In this document: positions 40,927-49,318 of the stretch, piece after piece
Numbering within the stretch: position 1 is the stretch's first letter
Layout of the letters: each line of letters starts with the position of its first letter
Source: G965230065 sp965230065
GTDB lineage: Bacteria; Bacteroidota; Bacteroidia; Cytophagales; Cyclobacteriaceae
Direction of reading: 5' to 3'
Assembly: GCA_965230065.1 (NCBI GenBank)
Contig: OZ245942.1
Span: forward strand, 3,038,001-3,102,000
Length of the DNA: 64,000 nucleotides
Notes under the pieces: generated by a model
Databases searched by the model: none
What the model saw: the letters and a program-made list of their open reading frames with translations, nothing else
What the model was told of the DNA's origin: nothing
Program-made: the position numbers and the translations under genes

Positions 40927-41511
40927 ATGAAAAGGCGTTACACCATTATCGTATTTACGGAGAATAATTTCGGGTTATTAAACCGGATCACCATCATCTT
41001 TTCCCGAAGGAGGATCAATATTGAAAGCCTTACCGTCTCAGAAACCGAGCGGAAAGGCATTTCCCGTTTTACCATTGTGATAGAGTATGAAGAGGATAAG
41101 ATTGCAAAACTTATTAAGCAAATCAGGAAGATTATTGGTGTCCTGATCGTCTTTCATAATGAAGATAAAGAAGTATTTTTTCATCAGATTGCTTTCTTTA
41201 AAGTGGCTACCTCCAGCATGGAAGAAAGGGCAAAAATCCTGGAAGTTGCTCACCTGCACCAGGCGCGGGTGGCTTACTCCACAGACGATTACGTAGTGGT
41301 AGAAAAAACAGGAAATGAAGATGAAATCCTGACAACCCTGCATGTGCTGGAACCACATGGTATCCTTGAGTTTGTAAAGTCAGGCAGGATTGCCGTGGTA
41401 AAAGACCAGGCACGGTACAGTAAATATGCTAAAAATATAGAACCAGAAGGATGGTATGACCATGCGGAATTCCATCATCTGGATCCACATATCAACGGTG
41501 CACATTCATAA
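40927..41511 (+). CDS. ilvN: Acetolactate synthase small (regulatory) subunit
   Basis: The 194-residue protein has an N-terminal ACT domain (RRYTIIVFTENNFGLLNRITIIFSRRRINIESLTVSET) that binds the feedback inhibitor valine and a C-terminal domain (about 80-165, RAKILEVAHLHQARVAYSTDDYVVVEKTGNEDEILTTLHVLEPHGILEFVKSGRIAV) that activates the large subunit. A C-terminal extension of about 25 residues (KYAKNIEPEGWYDHAEFHHLDPH) goes beyond the E. coli IlvH length. Also called ilvH. Confidence 0.95.
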   Translation: MKRRYTIIVFTENNFGLLNRITIIFSRRRINIESLTVSETERKGISRFTIVIEYEEDKIAKLIKQIRKIIGVLIVFHNEDKEVFFHQIAFFKVATSSMEERAKILEVAHLHQARVAYSTDDYVVVEKTGNEDEILTTLHVLEPHGILEFVKSGRIAVVKDQARYSKYAKNIEPEGWYDHAEFHHLDPHINGAHS

Positions 41512-41561
41512 TTTATAATAGTATATATTTCTTAACATTTTAATTTCAAATTACTAAAACT

Positions 41562-42599
41562 ATGGCGAAAATAAACTTCGGCGGTGTTACAGAAGATGTA
41601 GTTACCAGGGAAGAATTCCCGCTTACAAAAGCCAAAGACGTACTCAAAGATGAAACGATTGCTGTTTTGGGATATGGCGTGCAAGGCCCTGCCCAAAGCC
41701 TCAACCTGCGCGACAACGGATTTAACGTAATCGTAGGACAAAGAAAATCTTCCGCTTCGTATGAAAAAGCGATTCAGGACGGATGGGAAGAAGGAAAAAC
41801 GCTCTTCTCTATTGAAGAAGCCTGCGAAAAAGCCACTATTATTTTGGACCTGCTTTCTGATGCCGGACAAATTGCTACCTGGCCTACCATAAAGTCTTAT
41901 CTTTCTGCCGGAAAAACCCTGGTTTTCTCTCATGGTTTTGGTGTTACTTATCATGAGCAGACAGGCATTATTCCCCCTGAAGATGTAGACGTAGTGTTGG
42001 TAGCCCCTAAAGGCTCTGGTACTTCTGTAAGAAGGTTGTTCCTGCAAGGACATGGTATCAACTCAAGCTATGCCATCTTTCAGGATGCTACCGGTAAAGC
42101 CAAAGAGAAAATTTTGGCAGTAGGCATTGGCGTAGGTGCAGGTTATTTGTTTGAGACTACTTTTGAGAAAGAAGTATCGAGTGACCTTACCGGAGAACGT
42201 GGTGTGCTCATGGGTGCCCTGGCAGGCATGATGGAAGCACAATACAACTTATTGCGCAGTAATGGCCACTCACCCAGCGAAGCTTTCAACGAAACTGTGG
42301 AGGAGCTTACCGAAAGCCTTATCAAACTGGTAGGCGAAAACGGTATGGACTGGATGTATGCCAACTGCTCTACCACAGCACAAAGAGGTGCGTTGGACTG
42401 GAAAAACCGTTTCCGTGATGCTGTGAAGCCTGTGTTTGAAGACTTGTACGAAAGTGTAAAAACCGGCAACGAAGCCCGCATCACCATTGAAGCCAACAGC
42501 AAGCCCGACTACCGTGAAAAATTACAGGTAGAACTGGACGAGATCAAGAACTCTGAAATGTGGCAGGCAGGCGCACAAGTGCGTAAGCTTCGCCCCTAA
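41562..42599 (+). CDS. ilvC: Ketol-acid reductoisomerase (NADP)
   Basis: The 345-residue enzyme converts acetolactate or acetohydroxybutyrate to the dihydroxy acids. The Rossmann motif is GYGVQGPAQSLNLRDNGFNV, and VGQRKSS supplies the phosphate-binding loop expected for NADPH. The C-terminal knotted domain has the Mg ligands in the DLTGERGVLMG and EEL/ETVEELTESL regions. Short class I length. It lies 50 bases after ilvN and is followed by a strong terminator. Confidence 0.97.
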   Translation: MAKINFGGVTEDVVTREEFPLTKAKDVLKDETIAVLGYGVQGPAQSLNLRDNGFNVIVGQRKSSASYEKAIQDGWEEGKTLFSIEEACEKATIILDLLSDAGQIATWPTIKSYLSAGKTLVFSHGFGVTYHEQTGIIPPEDVDVVLVAPKGSGTSVRRLFLQGHGINSSYAIFQDATGKAKEKILAVGIGVGAGYLFETTFEKEVSSDLTGERGVLMGALAGMMEAQYNLLRSNGHSPSEAFNETVEELTESLIKLVGENGMDWMYANCSTTAQRGALDWKNRFRDAVKPVFEDLYESVKTGNEARITIEANSKPDYREKLQVELDEIKNSEMWQAGAQVRKLRP

Positions 42600-42622
42600 G
42601 CGAAATTTTTCGTTCTTTTAAT

Positions 42623-42657
42623 AAACACCGGGGCCCTTTGCTCCGGTGTTTTGTTTT
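42623..42657 (+). terminator. Intrinsic terminator after ilvC
   Basis: AAACACCGG (42623-42631) pairs perfectly with CCGGTGTTT (42643-42651), followed by TGTTTT. It implies that most transcripts end here, leaving ilvA with its own promoter or only read-through. Confidence 0.85.
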
Positions 42658-42664
42658 ATATACT

Positions 42665-42697
42665 AGACTTCCGAAGTTTTTGAAACTTCGGAAGTCT
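42665..42697. repeat. Perfect 15-bp hairpin
   Basis: AGACTTCCGAAGTTT (42665-42679) and AAACTTCGGAAGTCT (42683-42697) form a perfect stem with a 3-base loop. A shorter relative (AGACTTCGGA/TCCGAAGTCT) lies at 49219-49245. It comes directly after the ilvC terminator. Confidence 0.8.
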
Positions 42698-42774
42698 TCA
42701 TTTGACCAGCGTCCTGTGGGGATATAGACCACGGATAAGGATGTATAGAAAAGGAAGCAAGAAAACGTACCCCT

Positions 42775-42793
42775 GGACTGTGGCACACAGTCC
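42775..42793. repeat. 'CTGTGGCACACAG'-class copy upstream of ilvA
   Basis: GGACTGTGGCACACAGTCC is a near-perfect palindrome 98 bases before the ilvA start. A partial partner (TTTTGTGTGCC) follows near 42820. It belongs to the class of 18982-19052 and 40071-40090. Confidence 0.65.
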
Positions 42794-42890
42794 AGCATAA
42801 AAACAGTCATTATAAATGTTTTGTGTGCCCGCGCCGCGTCGGCACAAACCATGGTTTAGAGATTTTGTACAGAAAAAAGAGGTAAAACTC

Positions 42891-44159
42891 ATGAAAGCAG
42901 ACGAAAAAACTACCACTTTAATTCCTGTTGGTAACATCATCAGGGCAGCACAAAAGCTCAAGAAAGTGGCTTTGCATACGCCCCTGATGCACAACCTCAA
43001 TTTGTCAGAGGCTTATCAGGCGAATATTTACCTGAAAAGGGAAGACTTACAGGTGGTGCGTTCTTACAAAATCAGGGGTGCTTATCACAAAATCAGAAGT
43101 GCAGATAAGAAATCGTTGGAAAATGGGGTAGTATGTGCCAGTGCGGGTAATCATGCGCAGGGAGTGGCTTACGCTTGCCAGCAGCTCGGCATTCAGGCTA
43201 CCATTTTTATGCCCAACCCAACGCCTAAGCAGAAGATCAAACAGGTGAAAATGTTTGGGAAAGAATTTGTGCAGGTTGAAATCAAGGGGGATACGTTTGA
43301 TGATGCCTACCAGGAAGCCATGACTTTTTGCAACAAAAACCACAGCCTGTTCATTCATCCTTTTGATGACGAAAAAGTAATTGAAGGACAGGGCACGGTA
43401 GGCCATGAAATTTTCCACGACCTTGAGCAAAAGATTGACTATATCTTTGTCCCTGTGGGTGGTGGTGGCTTGGCCAGTGGCCTGGGTAGTTACTTCAGGC
43501 AGATTAGCCCGCAAACCAAAATCATAGGCGTAGAACCGGCCGGGGCGGCGGCTATGAAAACTTCCCTGGAAAAAGGGGAAAACACCACACTTGCAAAGAT
43601 TGATAAATTCGTAGACGGCGCTGCTGTGAAACGCGTGGGTGACCTCAATTTTTCTATCTGTAAAGAAGTGCTGGATGACATTATTACCGTTTCGGAAGGA
43701 AAAATCTGTGAAATTATCCTGAAATTGTATGACGAAGATGCCATTGTGGTAGAACCGGCCGGGGCTTTGGCAATAGCCGCTTTGGATCAGTATGCACCGC
43801 AAATCAAAGACAAAACGGTGGTTTGCATCATCAGCGGAGGGAATAATGACATTACCCGCATGGAAGAAATCAAGGAAAGGGCATTGCTCAACCAGGGGCT
43901 GAAGCATTATTTCATCATCCGGTTTCCGCAGCGGGCGGGTGCGCTCAAAGAATTTGTGGCCGAAGTGCTGGGGCCTACCGATGACATAACCCACTTTGAA
44001 TACACCAAAAAAATTAACCGGGAAAAAGGCCCGGCCATGGTGGGCATAGAATTGCAATCACCCGAAGATTTTGAACATCTTATTGCCCGAATGGAAGAGA
44101 AAAATATTGCTTATGAACACCTGAATGAGCGGTTTGATTTGTTCAATTTTTTGATATAA
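42891..44159 (+). CDS. ilvA: Threonine ammonia-lyase (threonine dehydratase)
   Basis: The ATG at 42891 (MKADEKTTTLIPVGNIIRAAQ) gives 422 residues; an earlier in-frame start at 42816 lies within repeat sequence. The PLP Lys is in VVRSYKIRGAYHKI, the PLP-phosphate loop is PVGGGGLASG, and SAGNHAQGVA contacts substrate. The C-terminal ACT-like regulatory region (about 340-420, HYFIIRFPQRAGALKEFVAEVLG) fits the single-domain biosynthetic type that isoleucine inhibits. It supplies 2-oxobutyrate for isoleucine, completing the pathway encoded in this locus. Confidence 0.96.
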   Translation: MKADEKTTTLIPVGNIIRAAQKLKKVALHTPLMHNLNLSEAYQANIYLKREDLQVVRSYKIRGAYHKIRSADKKSLENGVVCASAGNHAQGVAYACQQLGIQATIFMPNPTPKQKIKQVKMFGKEFVQVEIKGDTFDDAYQEAMTFCNKNHSLFIHPFDDEKVIEGQGTVGHEIFHDLEQKIDYIFVPVGGGGLASGLGSYFRQISPQTKIIGVEPAGAAAMKTSLEKGENTTLAKIDKFVDGAAVKRVGDLNFSICKEVLDDIITVSEGKICEIILKLYDEDAIVVEPAGALAIAALDQYAPQIKDKTVVCIISGGNNDITRMEEIKERALLNQGLKHYFIIRFPQRAGALKEFVAEVLGPTDDITHFEYTKKINREKGPAMVGIELQSPEDFEHLIARMEEKNIAYEHLNERFDLFNFLI

Positions 44160-44161
44160 AG

Positions 44162-44449
44162 CGATCTTATCAGAAAATAATGCTCAGGTTCTTCTACAAT
44201 TTCACCAACTACTGGATTTTGGTGAGTATAGTTTAGTTTTTGTTCAGTAAAAGCATTGCTGATTAATTCTTTGGCTTCATTGCCATCTTTCCAGAACTTA
44301 TAATATTTCAGGGAATTTACGATGATGTGTTTATAAACAGGGCAGGTAAACATATCTACCCAGTCTACCACCGTAAGCGTGAGAAAATACAGGTGGCCGG
44401 GGAATATTTTATTTTTTGTTCCGCAGGTTACATGATGCCCAGATTTCAA
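44162..44449 (-). pseudogene. REP-associated tyrosine transposase (RAYT/Y1_Tnp) remnant
   Basis: The minus-strand frame encodes HLYFLTLTVVDWVDMFTCPVYKHIIVNSLKYY, which matches the N-terminal YFVTFTVVDW...FTR...Y-type start of RAYT proteins. It then jumps directly to YKFWKDGNEAKELISNAFTEQKLNYTHQNPVVGEIVEEPEHY, the conserved C-terminal region. The central part with the HUH motif and catalytic Tyr, some 80-100 residues, is missing, so the protein cannot be active. The frame runs on into the 3' end of ilvA on the other strand (to 44111). REP-like hairpins occur on both sides at 40.0-40.3 kb and 46.4 kb. Confidence 0.78.
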
Positions 44450-44496
44450 ATCCTATTTGTTATTGGTTTCGGATTACAAATCAGAAACAGTGGCGG

Positions 44497-44904
44497 CTAA
44501 TAGAATCCCTCGAGACTTGTTGGTCTAATCAAATTGGAGGTATCAGTACCTGAAAACACATAATCCAAATTAACTAGACTTTCTTTAGGTTCTTTTTCAG
44601 AATATAAAACCCATACTAAGCCTCCTGAACAGTCTTCAATTGACCATAAACATCCTTTAAAATTATGTTTATCACTATGGGCGATTTCTACTTTCCTACT
44701 GTAAAGCTTATTCTTAACTTTGTACTCATATATTGCACTCATATCAAAAGCCTCTCCTCCATCATCAACTTTGACTATCTTCCCAAGTGTAATAGAGCCA
44801 CTTTCCTTTATAATGTCAACTCTATTAGTATGATAATTATACACTAGAATGACAACTAAAGTTGAAAAGACTACCACTAAAAAACTCTTAACATTTTTAT
44901 TCAT
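44497..44904 (-). CDS. Hypothetical single-span membrane protein
   Basis: The 135-residue protein has one N-terminal membrane helix (VKSFLVVVFSTLVVILVYNY) and an extracytoplasmic beta-rich domain (GSITLGKIVKVDDGGEAFDMSAIYEYKVKNKLYSRKVEIAH) that loosely resembles DUF3592-type folds. A Cys pair (KGCLWSIEDCSGG) may form a disulfide. Codon use is more AT-rich than in neighbours, and it adjoins a transposase relic, so recent acquisition is possible. No function is recognised. Confidence 0.6.
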   Translation of the reverse strand: MNKNVKSFLVVVFSTLVVILVYNYHTNRVDIIKESGSITLGKIVKVDDGGEAFDMSAIYEYKVKNKLYSRKVEIAHSDKHNFKGCLWSIEDCSGGLVWVLYSEKEPKESLVNLDYVFSGTDTSNLIRPTSLEGFY

Positions 44905-44926
44905 ATTTAATTTCCTCTAATACGAT

Positions 44927-44949
44927 CATGCGGATTTGCAATCCGCATG
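44927..44949. repeat. Perfect 10-bp hairpin
   Basis: CATGCGGATT and AATCCGCATG (44927-44936, 44940-44949) flank three bases. It lies in the 84-base gap downstream of the FAD oxidoreductase stop and could end that minus-strand transcript. Confidence 0.7.
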
Positions 44950-44988
44950 CCATTTCCATTTAGAATCTGTGATCGGGTCTTCCCAAAA

Positions 44989-46362
44989 CTAAAAATTATT
45001 CCCCCACCCCTCCCGGCTTGTATCAGCAATCTTTTCGGGTGCTTCCAAACAAGCGCCCACTTCAATCAACTTATCTTGTAACAAGCTTACTTCCAACTGC
45101 CGGGCACTTGTATCTTTTTCCAGCGAAAGGGCAGCGGCCAAACCTGCGGCTTGTCCCATGCTCATGGTTTGGGCCATGGAGCGGCAGGAGGCGTGGGCAT
45201 CGTGGGTAGCGGAGAAGCAGCGGCCAACTACCCAGGCGGTATGGCTTCCTTTGGGCACAATGGTTCCGTAAGGCACACCATATACGCCATTGTTGGGGAT
45301 GTACTGCCAGTAGGTTTCGTCTTCTCCACTTTCGCCTTTGCGGTGGTCTTCAATGGGGGCACCACAAAGCAAAATGCTGTCTTTCAGGATTTTTCCCTGC
45401 ATACAATCTTCTTTGGTGAGGCGGTGTTCCCCGTACACACGCCGCGTTTCCCGTACGCCGATGTGGTGGGACAAACCAATGATTTTGGCTTCCGCGTAAC
45501 CCGGCACTTCCGCCCTGAAAAAATCTTCGTAAATAAAAGCTTGTCTCCTGCCTTCTATCTCGGCTTGCGTCAGTTCTTCGGGGTCTAAAGCCTTCAGGTC
45601 GGCTACTTTTACGGCTACGGTGGCGATGCATTTTTTCTGCACCATTTCGTGCGCCGAGCCTTCTTTGCGGGGTAGGGGATGGGTGCTTTTTTCTACGGCT
45701 TCCTGCATTTTTTCTTTGAGCATTTTCTTGCCACCCGCTTTTTCATACTGTTCCAAATCCACATTGCTCATGCGGAAGGTGGTGGTCATGCTTTGGGCGG
45801 GTTCCTGTTCTCCGGCGGTTTCGTATGCAAACCCGGCCCAGTGGCAAAAGTCGGCATCACCAGAAGCATCAATCACCCGCCGGGCTTTTACTTTAAAGAA
45901 ACCTCTTCGGTTCCAGAAGACGCAGGTGGTTTTTTCCTTTTCTTCGGCAACCACATCTACCAATGAAGTATGCAAAAGATACTGGATACCTGCCTGCAAA
46001 ATCTGCTGATCCCACACATATTTCAGCCTTTCAGGATTGTAATTTACCCCGGTGCCGGCACCATACGTATTGGGGCGCAGGAAAACATCATCTGTTTTGC
46101 AAAGCTCATTCACAATGGTATCGGGCAGACCGCCTACAATTTTTTTTGGGTCTTCCCCGGGCGTAAAAAAACCGTAAAAGGTATCCAGCATTTGGGTGGA
46201 AGTGCCTCCCGGAAAGCCATACCTTTCTACCAGCATTACTTTATGTTTCCCAGAAGTGCTGGCCGCCAAAGCTGCAATACAACCTGCCGAACCTGCGCCT
46301 ATAACCAGAATATCGGTTTCAGCAAGCAAAGGTACTTTCTGATGATTGAATATTTCCTGCAT
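44989..46362 (-). CDS. FAD-dependent oxidoreductase (PF12831-like)
   Basis: The 457-residue protein begins with a Rossmann FAD motif (ADILVIGAGSAGCIAALAA-like, here TDILVIGAGSAGCIAALAA) and has RRVIDASGDADFCHWAGFAYE and a C-terminal RSMAQTMSMGQAAGLAAALS typical of the FAD_oxidored family. No signal peptide is seen. Relatives oxidise hydroxyl groups of sugars or related compounds, but substrates are mostly unknown. It is the last gene of the minus-strand oxidative cluster, 90 bases after the SIS gene. Confidence 0.9.
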   Translation of the reverse strand: MQEIFNHQKVPLLAETDILVIGAGSAGCIAALAASTSGKHKVMLVERYGFPGGTSTQMLDTFYGFFTPGEDPKKIVGGLPDTIVNELCKTDDVFLRPNTYGAGTGVNYNPERLKYVWDQQILQAGIQYLLHTSLVDVVAEEKEKTTCVFWNRRGFFKVKARRVIDASGDADFCHWAGFAYETAGEQEPAQSMTTTFRMSNVDLEQYEKAGGKKMLKEKMQEAVEKSTHPLPRKEGSAHEMVQKKCIATVAVKVADLKALDPEELTQAEIEGRRQAFIYEDFFRAEVPGYAEAKIIGLSHHIGVRETRRVYGEHRLTKEDCMQGKILKDSILLCGAPIEDHRKGESGEDETYWQYIPNNGVYGVPYGTIVPKGSHTAWVVGRCFSATHDAHASCRSMAQTMSMGQAAGLAAALSLEKDTSARQLEVSLLQDKLIEVGACLEAPEKIADTSREGWGNNF

Positions 46363-46406
46363 CTGTTTTTCAGTATTAAATATTAATACATATTCTAATT
46401 TTTTGT

Positions 46407-46431
46407 AAAGCGGCTCACCGAGCCGCCCTAC
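46407..46431 (-). repeat. REP-like hairpin, second copy
   Basis: On the minus strand the order is GTAG-G-GCGGCTC-GGT-GAGCCGC-TTTAC. Compared with 40152-40178 (GCGGTTC/GAACCGC), one position in each arm changed together (T to C and A to G), which preserves pairing. It lies between the FAD and SIS genes. Confidence 0.75.
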
Positions 46432-46451
46432 GTAAAACCAGAACTTGCCCT

Positions 46452-47234
46452 TTAATCTTTCCCCACGTTTTTATACAATTCAGCCAATCGGTGGGCATGT
46501 TCGTCATACGCACTTTCGAAAAGGGAAACCGCTTTTTCTGCCCCCACTACGGCTGCTCCGGACAAGACTTTGGGTGGCTGTCCGGCTTCAGTGAGCAGGC
46601 GGGCTACTTCCGCTTTTATGGAATTGATGAGCAGTACCCCGCCTACAGTAGAACCGGGAGCAACAGGCGTGTCCAGCCCCGGCACGTACACCATGGCATC
46701 GCCTACAGGTGCGCCTGAGTCGAGGATGAGGTCGGCAAAGTCACTAAGTTTTTTGCCATCCTGCCGCTTGGAGGTACTTTTTTCAGAATGGTCTTTGGTA
46801 ATGAGGGCTACTACTTTTACCCCTTTTTTCTGGAAATTTTCCGCCATTTCTATGGGCACTACATTGCAACCGCTGGAAGAAATGACCAGGGCAGTATCTT
46901 TTTCGCTCAGGTCGAAGTTCCTCAGGATTCTGTCGGCCAGTCCGGGTACATTTTCCAGGAACATGGCCTGCCGTTGTCCATTGGCACCCACCACCAGGTT
47001 GTGAAAGGTGAGCGAAAGTTCAACAATGGGGTTGAAGCCGGGAAAAGAACCGTAGCGGGGCCACATTTCTTCTACCATTATGCGGCTATGGCCCGAGCCA
47101 AATACATGCACCATGCGGCCCGCCAAAATAGATTCGGCAAACCAGGAAGCGGCTTTTTGTATTTGTTCTGTTTGTTGCTCTACGGTGTCAGTGATTTTTC
47201 TGCACTTATCGATGTAGGTTTTGATTATGTTCAT
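46452..47234 (-). CDS. SIS-domain phosphosugar-binding protein (UPF0309-like)
   Basis: The 260-residue protein has a SIS fold: MVHVFGSGHSRIMVEEMWPRYG, TALVISSSGCNVVPIEMAENFQKKGVKVVALITKDHS, then SGAPVGDAMVYVPGLDTPVAPGSTVGG. These match the UPF0309 branch of sugar isomerases/binding proteins, about 240-260 residues long. Paired with the ROK kinase upstream it may isomerise or deaminate a phosphorylated sugar. MurQ-type etherase signatures are not seen. Substrate unknown. Confidence 0.88.
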   Translation of the reverse strand: MNIIKTYIDKCRKITDTVEQQTEQIQKAASWFAESILAGRMVHVFGSGHSRIMVEEMWPRYGSFPGFNPIVELSLTFHNLVVGANGQRQAMFLENVPGLADRILRNFDLSEKDTALVISSSGCNVVPIEMAENFQKKGVKVVALITKDHSEKSTSKRQDGKKLSDFADLILDSGAPVGDAMVYVPGLDTPVAPGSTVGGVLLINSIKAEVARLLTEAGQPPKVLSGAAVVGAEKAVSLFESAYDEHAHRLAELYKNVGKD

Positions 47235-47261
47235 TTTTTGTTTGTAAAATTTTAGTTCTTA

Positions 47262-47433
47262 ATGGCAATTAAAAATCCTAAATCCCAATATCTAAATTCT
47301 AAATAAGCTCAAATACTCTAAATACAAATTTTAAAACCAACGGATTGGACATGTTTTCAGAAATTTGAAAATTTGTTTTTTGGATTTATTTAGGCCGGGT
47401 CGCCGGGCGATTTTGAGCTTAGTGCTTAGGATT
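47262..47433. repeat. Long AT-rich inverted repeat of the 'AAATCCTAAATC' class
   Basis: The left half (about 47262-47340) is built of AAATCCTAAATCCC and TCTAAATTC units; the right half (about 47350-47433) carries TTTGGATTTATTTAGG and TTAGTGCTTAGGATTTC. The whole 199-base gap between SIS and ROK genes is this structure, with a CGCCGGGCG patch near 47400. Confidence 0.65.
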
Positions 47434-48345
47434 TCATTTTAAAATGAGTTTATTTTTAAAAGCAAAGACTCCTGCCCCAATGGCTCCGGCAAAATCCTGA
47501 TATTGGGCAATGACGATGGGTGTTTTTTTACCACCGGGTCGCCATTCGTACAAGTCCATAAAATCGGCCAAAGGTTGCATTAATGCTTCTTCTGCTCTCA
47601 CTACACCTCCCCCCAGAATGATACGCTCCGGAGAAAGGGCATTGCAAATGGTAGTAATGCCTACCGCAAGTTTTTGAATTGAATCCAGCCAAAGATAGGT
47701 AGCAACCGTATCACCTTCGCGGTAAGCTTTTACCAATGACCTTGTGGAAGTAAAGCGCCCGTAAGACCGGCGGGAAACAGTAGCATCCCCAATGGCGTCT
47801 TCCAGGCTGCCCGGGGTGCCGGTAATGTCTTTATCTTTGTCTTTGGCATCTACGGTAATGTGCCCCATGTGCCCAGCCATTTGGTGAAAACCCTGATATA
47901 AATTGCCATTGATAAAAATACTGCCGCCTACACCTGTGCCCAGGGTGAGCATCACCATATTTTTAGCCCCTTTTCCTGCACCAAAAAAAGCTTCAGCCAT
48001 CAGGGCAGCGTTGGCATCGTTCACCACCTTTGTTTCCTGTTGTAGAAAATCGGACCAGTTAAAGTTTTCAATGCCAGCCAGCCTTCCCGGCATGTAAGCG
48101 ATGCACGTATTGTCATCATTGGGAATGCCCGGGGCGGAGAGGCCGATGGTATTGACAGCTTGTTCGCTTTTTGCTTGTAACTTGCTTACCATGCTGGCTA
48201 CTGCTTCTTTCCATATCCGGTCATCTTCCGCCTTATCGTCGGTAATGCAGGTTTCTTTTTGTAATACTTTTCCCTCCCGGCTGATGAGTACGCCTTTGAT
48301 ATTGGTAGCACCCAGGTCAATGCCAATGGCTAGTTCTTGTTTCAT
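47434..48345 (-). CDS. ROK-family sugar kinase
   Basis: The 303-residue protein carries the ROK signature: IGIDLGATNIKGVLI phosphate motif, SAPGIPNDDNTCIAY, VVNDANAALMAEAFFGAGKGAKNMVMLTLGTGVGGSIFING, and GHMGHITVD. The usual CxCGxxGC zinc motif after GHI is replaced (DAKDKDKDITGTPGSLEDAIG), so it is a zinc-less ROK kinase. No N-terminal HTH, thus a kinase rather than a repressor. It likely phosphorylates the sugar handled by the neighbouring SIS protein. Confidence 0.93.
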   Translation of the reverse strand: MKQELAIGIDLGATNIKGVLISREGKVLQKETCITDDKAEDDRIWKEAVASMVSKLQAKSEQAVNTIGLSAPGIPNDDNTCIAYMPGRLAGIENFNWSDFLQQETKVVNDANAALMAEAFFGAGKGAKNMVMLTLGTGVGGSIFINGNLYQGFHQMAGHMGHITVDAKDKDKDITGTPGSLEDAIGDATVSRRSYGRFTSTRSLVKAYREGDTVATYLWLDSIQKLAVGITTICNALSPERIILGGGVVRAEEALMQPLADFMDLYEWRPGGKKTPIVIAQYQDFAGAIGAGVFAFKNKLILK

Positions 48346-48368
48346 TTAATTTTTTCAATTTTGCCCAT

Positions 48369-48411
48369 CGGTCTGACCGCTATTTTCATAATTACAAGAG
48401 CGGTCAGACCG
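48369..48411. repeat. Perfect 13-bp hairpin between ROK and SDR genes
   Basis: CGGTCTGACCGCT (48369-48381) pairs with AGCGGTCAGACCG (48399-48411) around a 17-base AT-rich loop. It lies 9 bases after the SDR stop codon in the minus-strand direction and could terminate or protect the SDR transcript. Confidence 0.8.
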
Positions 48412-48420
48412 GTTTTGGCG

Positions 48421-49200
48421 TTAATATTGTCCTTCGCTAATCGTCCAACCGCCGTCTACGGCCAGTACTTGTCCGGTGGTGAAGGCAGATTGGTCTGACA
48501 TAAAATAGCAGGCGGCTCCGTCTAAATCATCAGGTTTTCCGATGCGTCCTCCATCTAAGGGTTGCTTGGTTTTGACAAATGAGATAATCGTTTCGTCCTG
48601 AGCGGCCCTTTGTGCCATGGGGGTTTCTACAAGGGCCGGGGCAATCACATTAATGCGGATATTGCTTTTGGCATAATAAGCTGCTATGGATTTGGTAAAG
48701 CCAATAATGGCCGACTTGGTGGCAGCATAAGCGTGGGTTACAAAATACTGGGGCGAAGGAGAGTAACCCAACACCGAGCCCATGTTCAAAATGCTGCCTT
48801 TGGTGTTATTTTCCAAAAAAGCCTTTACAGCAGCCCGGTTAGACAGCATGAGTGAAGTAAGGTTCAGTTCCAGGGTTTTGTTCCACCCTTCCAGCGTCAT
48901 TTCATGCAAAGGGCCATCTCCGTATTTTCGGCCACTTCCACCAGCTACATGGTACAATCCGTCAAATGTGCCAAATTTTTGGGTACACTGTTGAATGGCT
49001 TTTTCGGCCGTTGTTTCATGGGTAGCATCTCCGGCGATGGCTATGCCATTGGAGGCGAGTTCCTGCCCAGCCTGGGTACAGGATTCTTCACTGCGCCCCA
49101 CTACCACCACTTTCGCCCCTGCCTGAACAAAAGCTTTAGCCGAGGAAAGCCCTAGCCCGGTAGTGCCACCGATGATGACGATTGATTTGTTTTGTAGCAT
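48421..49200 (-). CDS. Short-chain dehydrogenase/reductase
   Basis: The 259-residue protein has the classical SDR features: IIGGTTGLGLSSAKAF nucleotide loop (Gly-Thr-Thr-Gly variant of TGxxxGxG), VVVGRSEES, YHVAGGSGR in place of NNAG, catalytic Ser in NMGSVLGYS, and YAATKSAIIGF (Tyr-x-x-x-Lys). It probably interconverts a sugar hydroxyl and keto group together with the neighbouring oxidoreductases. The NNAG motif is atypical (VAGG). Confidence 0.93.
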   Translation of the reverse strand: MLQNKSIVIIGGTTGLGLSSAKAFVQAGAKVVVVGRSEESCTQAGQELASNGIAIAGDATHETTAEKAIQQCTQKFGTFDGLYHVAGGSGRKYGDGPLHEMTLEGWNKTLELNLTSLMLSNRAAVKAFLENNTKGSILNMGSVLGYSPSPQYFVTHAYAATKSAIIGFTKSIAAYYAKSNIRINVIAPALVETPMAQRAAQDETIISFVKTKQPLDGGRIGKPDDLDGAACYFMSDQSAFTTGQVLAVDGGWTISEGQY

Positions 49201-49218
49201 TTATATTAAGTTGAATCC

Positions 49219-49316
49219 AGACTTCGGAAGTTTTCTCCGAAGTCTTTGGTTTTAAGTTTAGTGTTTTATGTTTTGAATTTGTTTGGGGTTTTAAGTTTAG
49301 GATTTAGAATTTCAAA
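49219..49316. repeat. Hairpin plus half of an 'AGGATTTAG'-class element
   Basis: AGACTTCGGA (49219-49228) pairs with TCCGAAGTCT (49236-49245). Then 49250-49312 holds TTTTAAGTTTAG and TTTAGGATTTAG units, matching the right arms at 47.4 and 55.3 kb without a left partner. Confidence 0.6.
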
Positions 49317-49318
49317 TG

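Noticed and set aside
43047..44057. 336-codon minus-strand ORF antisense to ilvA
   Set aside because: It is a shadow of ilvA; His/Phe-rich composition and no recognisable domain.
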